Assembly (NCBI GenBank): GCA_023249255.1
Contig: JAHFCY010000002.1
Location: forward strand, 3,845 to 41,935
Reading direction: 5' to 3'
Length of the DNA: 38,091 nucleotides
From: Candidatus Lindowiibacteriota bacterium
GTDB taxonomy: Bacteria; Lindowbacteria; 2-12-FULL-62-27
In this document: in pieces, positions 35,334-38,091 of the stretch
Position numbering within the stretch: position 1 is the stretch's first letter
Layout: each line of letters starts with the position of its first letter
Position numbers and translations under genes: made by a program
The notes under the pieces: generated by a model
What the model saw: only the letters and a program-made list of their open reading frames with translations
What the model was told of the DNA's origin: nothing
Database searches by the model: none

Positions 35334-35351
35334 TTGTACCGGATTTGTACC
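35334..35351. repeat. direct repeat TTGTACC x2, 11-bp period
   Basis: TTGTACC(G/A)GATTT begins at 35334 and again at 35345. It lies on the right side of the tRNA fragment with the same 11-base period as the GTGCCAA pair on the left, fitting recombinase or excisionase arm sites. Confidence 0.4.
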
Positions 35352-35426
35352 AGATTTGGAAGTCGAGTTTTCCACAATAATCTCATGATGAGGGAATCCT
35401 ACCATGATTGGGAGGGACCGGCGATA

Positions 35427-35498
35427 ATGAAAATCCAAACCCGCCCAGCCCAAGTGTCGACTTTGACATTATCGAGGGAGGTGATGGCCTGTGTCTGA
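35427..35498 (+). CDS. possible 23-residue leader peptide of the integrase gene
   Basis: ATG with GGGAGGG about 10 bases upstream encodes MKIQTRPAQVSTLTLSREVM and three more residues; its stop lies eight bases inside the integrase frame, so termination would place ribosomes at the integrase GTG. The peptide frame also contains the integrase ribosome site. Confidence 0.3.
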   Translation: MKIQTRPAQVSTLTLSREVMACV

Positions 35499-36507
35499 CT
35501 ACGTACACCGAGCCAAGATCATAGGCAATTGCTTGAGCATAGTAAAGAAGTCGGCCTATAAAAAAACGGCGCTCACAAAAGACGAATTATTAAAACTGAC
35601 CGAATCCTTTTTTTCTTCGATACGCCCGAATACGCAGCGAGGCTACAACAACGCAATCAGACAGTATTGCGAGTTTGTAGGAGTAAGAAGTCCGTCCGAA
35701 CTCATCCGCCTGCTGTTTCAAGTCGGCCCCGGGAAAGCTCATTGCATGTTTTTGGATTTCAGAAATCATTTGCAAAAAAAATGTCTGGCACCGGGTACCA
35801 TCAACAGCCACATCAGCGCTATTCGACAACTTGTGAATTTTGCCAACACGGTTGGAGTAATCAACTGGAAAGTATCCCTCAAGCGCCTGCCATATCAGTT
35901 GCTACGAGATACGCGAGGGCCTGGGCGGGAAGGCATGATCAAAATGCTTGCTGAAGCGGCCAAACTGCCCGGTCTAAAAGCAATTCGAGCAATAGCTCTT
36001 CTACGCGTCTTCTGGGACTTGGGATTTCGGAGGGGGGAGGTTGAGCATTTGGACGTATCGGACGTTGATCTTGATGACGGACATGTTTGGGTCCTCGGCA
36101 AGATGAGGACGCAGAAGGAGAAAGTAACCCTTCCGCCGGAAACCATCGAGGCACTCAAAGCATGGTTGGGTGATCGGCGATCTGGACCGCTTTTTATGAA
36201 CCTGGTGCGTGGTGCGTATCAGGGAAAACGGATGAGTGATGACAGTATCTACGCTCTGATCCGCGCACTGGGTAAGGCGTGCGGAATCAGAGTTCATCCG
36301 CACGGGATTAGGCATGCGGCGATAACGGATGTCCTCGATTTGACCAACGGAGACGTCCGGTCAGCTCAGAGATTTGCACGACATAAGACCTTGGACATGG
36401 TCCTGATATATGATGACAACCGAAAAGATATTGGCGGGGTTGCATCGAAGCTGATTGCTAGACACTTGCCCACGCCTCCCATTCCGCCGGCACCCACTCC
36501 GGCCTGA
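35491..36507 (+). CDS. tyrosine recombinase / integrase
   Basis: 338 residues from a GTG with a strong GGGAGGTGAT ribosome site. N-terminal SAM-like core-binding domain (about 30-130: SIRPNTQRGYNNAIRQYCEFVG, LAPGTINSHISAIRQLVNFA). Catalytic domain (about 145-310): R180 in DLGFRRGEVEHL, Lys in LGKMRTQKEKVTL, H271 and R274 in HPHGIRHAAIT, H298 in ARHKTLDM, nucleophile Y307 in IYDDN. All six catalytic positions are present, so it should be active in cutting and rejoining DNA. The truncated tRNA-Arg upstream is its likely attachment site. Confidence 0.93.
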   Translation: MSDYVHRAKIIGNCLSIVKKSAYKKTALTKDELLKLTESFFSSIRPNTQRGYNNAIRQYCEFVGVRSPSELIRLLFQVGPGKAHCMFLDFRNHLQKKCLAPGTINSHISAIRQLVNFANTVGVINWKVSLKRLPYQLLRDTRGPGREGMIKMLAEAAKLPGLKAIRAIALLRVFWDLGFRRGEVEHLDVSDVDLDDGHVWVLGKMRTQKEKVTLPPETIEALKAWLGDRRSGPLFMNLVRGAYQGKRMSDDSIYALIRALGKACGIRVHPHGIRHAAITDVLDLTNGDVRSAQRFARHKTLDMVLIYDDNRKDIGGVASKLIARHLPTPPIPPAPTPA

Positions 36508-36589
36508 AACTCACGAATCAACTTAAAATCATGGGTATTGGTATTGGATTCCGCCCCCTTATATCCTTCGCCCGTCTACCGGCACCAGA

Positions 36590-36643
36590 TGGCCGCCGGC
36601 CGCCGGCGACCGGTTCAGAGTGACCGGTCGCCTTAGGCGGCCA
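36590..36643. terminator. long bipartite palindrome between convergent genes
   Basis: TGGCCGCC (36590-36597) pairs with GGCGGCCA (36636-36643), and GGCGACCGGT (36605-36614) with ACCGGTCGCC (36623-36632); 18 perfect pairs around an 8-base loop, with a 7-base bulge on one side and 3 on the other. It sits between the integrase stop and the stop of the convergent minus-strand gene, where a two-way terminator is expected. Only a short T run (CCCTTTTC) follows on the plus side, so it could also be a REP-like element. Confidence 0.45.
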
Positions 36644-36662
36644 GATCGTCAGCCCTTTTCGA

Positions 36663-37022
36663 TCAATCCCCAGTCCAGTTCGGATCGAGGCCGGGCGGTT
36701 CGCCAAATGTTGTCAGCGTGTTCTTGGCCCACGCGTGATCGACCTTTGGCTTTCTCTTGGGCTTGGCCTGCTTGGAGGACTTCTTGGCCACGGCTGGCTT
36801 TTCGACGACTTTAGGACGAGCGGATGGATAATGTATCGCTTCATCTTTGCTACAAATGGCGCCGCCTAAATACATCCCACAATTCTTCGCGGATTTTCGG
36901 TGGCCGAATGCCGGCTTTGAAAGATCTCCACCTTTGAAGTAGATCATCATAGGTTCTTCGCACTGCGGGCATCTGGGAACTATGCACCGTTCCTCGGATA
37001 CTGCTTCCACGCCGTCGGCCAT
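36663..37022 (-). CDS. Cys-rich, lysine-rich small protein
   Basis: 119 residues. The N-terminal half holds C13, C18, C21 (RCIVPRCPQCEEPM), H41, C48 and C57, compatible with one or two zinc sites; CPQC looks like a zinc-ribbon knuckle. The second half is Lys/Pro-rich and probably disordered (KKSSKQAKPKRKPK), ending FGEPPGLDPNWTGD. Last gene of a tight minus-strand group (its ATG overlaps the previous stop as TAATG). Possibly nucleic-acid-binding. Confidence 0.72.
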   Translation of the reverse strand: MADGVEAVSEERCIVPRCPQCEEPMMIYFKGGDLSKPAFGHRKSAKNCGMYLGGAICSKDEAIHYPSARPKVVEKPAVAKKSSKQAKPKRKPKVDHAWAKNTLTTFGEPPGLDPNWTGD

Positions 37023-37348
37023 TATTTCAACACCCCCGTTACGTTCAAGATTGCAATGACGCCCGCGAGGCAGGCGATGAAAAGTATAAACGCGAACAAT
37101 CCTCCAACCGTCGTGGGGCCGTAGTATGGCCTGAAGCCCACCTTGTATAGCGGCTGCGGTTGGGGTGCAGATCGATTGCCGCTGAAATTTCTTCGAGGCA
37201 TTTTGGAGAACACGGATGTCATGGAGTTGAGCAGGGATCCGATACGTTCAGATAGCAACGGTTTCTTTTCTGTCGGCCAGTCGGTCGGGTTGTAATGATA
37301 AGCGAGAGGCGGCCGTGTTTTCTTTTTGCTTTTGGATTTTCTGCTCAT
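37022..37348 (-). CDS. tail-anchored one-TM protein
   Basis: 108 residues. Very basic start (MSRKSKSKKKTRPP), a polar, probably disordered middle, and a single hydrophobic helix at about 82-101 (VGGLFAFILFIACLAGVIAIL) close to the C-terminus, which suggests a tail-anchored inner-membrane protein facing the cytoplasm. Overlaps both neighbours (ATGA with the TPR gene, TAATG with the Cys-rich gene). Confidence 0.72.
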   Translation of the reverse strand: MSRKSKSKKKTRPPLAYHYNPTDWPTEKKPLLSERIGSLLNSMTSVFSKMPRRNFSGNRSAPQPQPLYKVGFRPYYGPTTVGGLFAFILFIACLAGVIAILNVTGVLK

Positions 37349-37854
37349 TTGTAGAGATCAAGCCGCTCACGCTTGATTCGTCTGACGACCTCGAATGCCT
37401 CCGGGCTGTCCTGAATCGCGAGCGCCCGGCCGACTTCTTTTTTGGCGTCTTCCCACCGCCCGAGATCACACATGGCGGCGGCCCTCGACGTTAAAAGCGG
37501 GGGATTGCCTTTCGCCGTAAACTTCGCCGTCTCGTCGAGGGCACGCTGGGGTTCCCCCTTCGCGCGCAGGATGGAGCACAGCGTCGAGCGCGTATCGCTT
37601 CGCTCCGGGTCCTTCGCCATGACCTCCCAGATATGTTGTTCCGCGAGGTCATATTGCGCGGCAGTTCTCAAGCTGTTGATAAAGTGCAGCCGCTCGTCGG
37701 CGCTGAAGGTCGTCTGACCTTTGAACGCCTCGTCCAGCTTCAGGTTCAATGTTCCGCGAGTTTCAAGACGCGGTTCCTCGCCGCTGGTGTCATAGAACCG
37801 GGTCTCATCCCAGATATAGGTCTTGTTTTTGATTTCAAATTGCATTCTCGGCAT
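37345..37854 (-). CDS. TPR-repeat protein
   Basis: 169 residues. N-terminal beta-rich part (MQFEIKNKTYIWDETRFYDTSG) then helical repeats in TPR style (about 55-160): AAQYDLAEQHIWEVMAKDPER, STLCSILRAKGEPQRALDET, AAMCDLGRWEDAKKEVGRALAIQ. GGAG about 6 bases before the ATG at 37854. Heads the three-gene overlapping group, so the TPR probably binds one of its two partners. Confidence 0.78.
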   Translation of the reverse strand: MPRMQFEIKNKTYIWDETRFYDTSGEEPRLETRGTLNLKLDEAFKGQTTFSADERLHFINSLRTAAQYDLAEQHIWEVMAKDPERSDTRSTLCSILRAKGEPQRALDETAKFTAKGNPPLLTSRAAAMCDLGRWEDAKKEVGRALAIQDSPEAFEVVRRIKRERLDLYK

Positions 37855-37985
37855 GACGACTCCGGGTGACGTTCAAGAAGCGTTCACCCAGAAAAAAAGG
37901 CGAACGTCCTGGAACTTTCTGTGACACCCGGCAAGGCGTACAGGGTTCCATAAAAGGACGCTCGCCCACGTGTGACCCGACTTTT
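37855..37985. other. spacer upstream of the TPR gene
   Basis: 131 bases without a gene. It holds an imperfect inverted repeat GGGTGACG...CGTTCACCC (37864-37893) beside a run of A residues; on the minus strand this lies directly before the ribosome site of the TPR gene. No clear promoter seen. Confidence 0.4.
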
Positions 37986-38091
37986 TCAACTTGCAACATT
38001 TGAGCCCCGAGATCTGTTGACAAACTTGGCCTCACGCGGTTGAACTTCCCACTCTTCGTACAAGCCCCACTGCTGAAGCGCAAGCCGGACG
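37986..38091 (-). CDS. 3' end of an upstream gene (N-terminus outside window)
   Basis: The frame entering from the right edge reads VRLALQQWGLYEEWEVQPRE and AKFVNRSRG and ends with TGA at 37986. Its composition looks like real protein, while the competing frame in the same place does not. Too short to identify. Confidence 0.4.
   Translation of the reverse strand, partial: VRLALQQWGLYEEWEVQPREAKFVNRSRGSNVAS

Larger units (their letters stand above)
35035..35490. other. attachment-site region before the integrase
   Basis: No full gene. Apart from the tRNA fragment and two direct-repeat pairs, it has a perfect TATAAT at 35154-35159 without a good -35 and a 23-codon frame running into the integrase start. 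Confidence 0.6.

Noticed and set aside
35130-35498. 122-codon plus-strand frame
   Set aside because: It runs through the tRNA fragment and the att region; only its last 23 codons have a ribosome site.
37835-38083. 82-codon minus-strand frame at the right edge
   Set aside because: It overlaps the TPR gene start and looks non-coding; the frame ending at 37986 fits a real C-terminus better.
1-38091. CRISPR array
   Set aside because: No regularly spaced short repeats with unique spacers seen; the only regular repeats are protein-coding domains.

Overview
The window looks like a piece of the chromosome of an uncultivated, flagellated, probably diderm bacterium. It carries a classical flagellin, very large secreted proteins built from Ig-like, parallel beta-helix, FN3 and FG-GAP/VCBS modules, and an FtsZ paralogue. 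I cannot name the phylum from this sequence; such modules are common in candidate phyla such as Omnitrophota or Hydrogenedentota, but that is only an impression. Bases 1 to about 24.4 kb are G+C-rich. Roughly 24.5-36.5 kb is visibly more A+T-rich and patchy, with an IS110 element, an integrase, broken genes and a duplicated gene cassette, as expected of an acquired, decaying island.

Layout. (1) 1-17418, minus strand: a three-gene unit of two small secreted paralogues with a Cys pair, followed with a GTGA overlap by a giant secreted protein of at least 5565 codons that runs off the left edge. (2) 17700-19217, minus: flagellin. (3) 19218-19846: intergenic region with a perfect 20-bp palindrome, several hairpins and a textbook CRP/FNR-type site. 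(4) 19847-25369, plus: a 1534-aa protein with two seven-repeat FG-GAP arrays, each followed by an ASPIC/UnbV domain, then a membrane-anchored helical protein. (5) 25384-32375: accessory island with a small membrane protein, a broken PadR-like regulator, a leader-peptide-controlled ORF, a fragment of a phage DUF5131 gene, an unknown gene, an FtsZ-DUF5678-like fusion overlapping a retropepsin gene, a membrane protein, a TM/zinc-knuckle protein and a PIN-like protein. (6) 32570-33960: IS110/IS1111-type element. (7) 34049-35034: second, intact copy of the PadR-leader peptide-ORF cassette. (8) 35035-36643: truncated tRNA-Arg(UCU), paired 11-bp-period repeats, a tyrosine recombinase and a strong palindrome. 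(9) 36663-38091, minus: a tight three-gene group (TPR protein, one-TM protein, Cys-rich protein) and the tail of one more gene.

Two things deserve most attention. One is the translationally coupled FtsZ-DUF5678-like/retropepsin pair at 27920-29769. The other is the twice-occurring PadR-leader peptide-ORF cassette, whose 5' leader puts a strong ribosome site and a conserved 12-residue peptide inside a hairpin. The left half appears devoted to the cell surface and motility: secreted giant proteins next to flagellin, with a possible CRP-family input.
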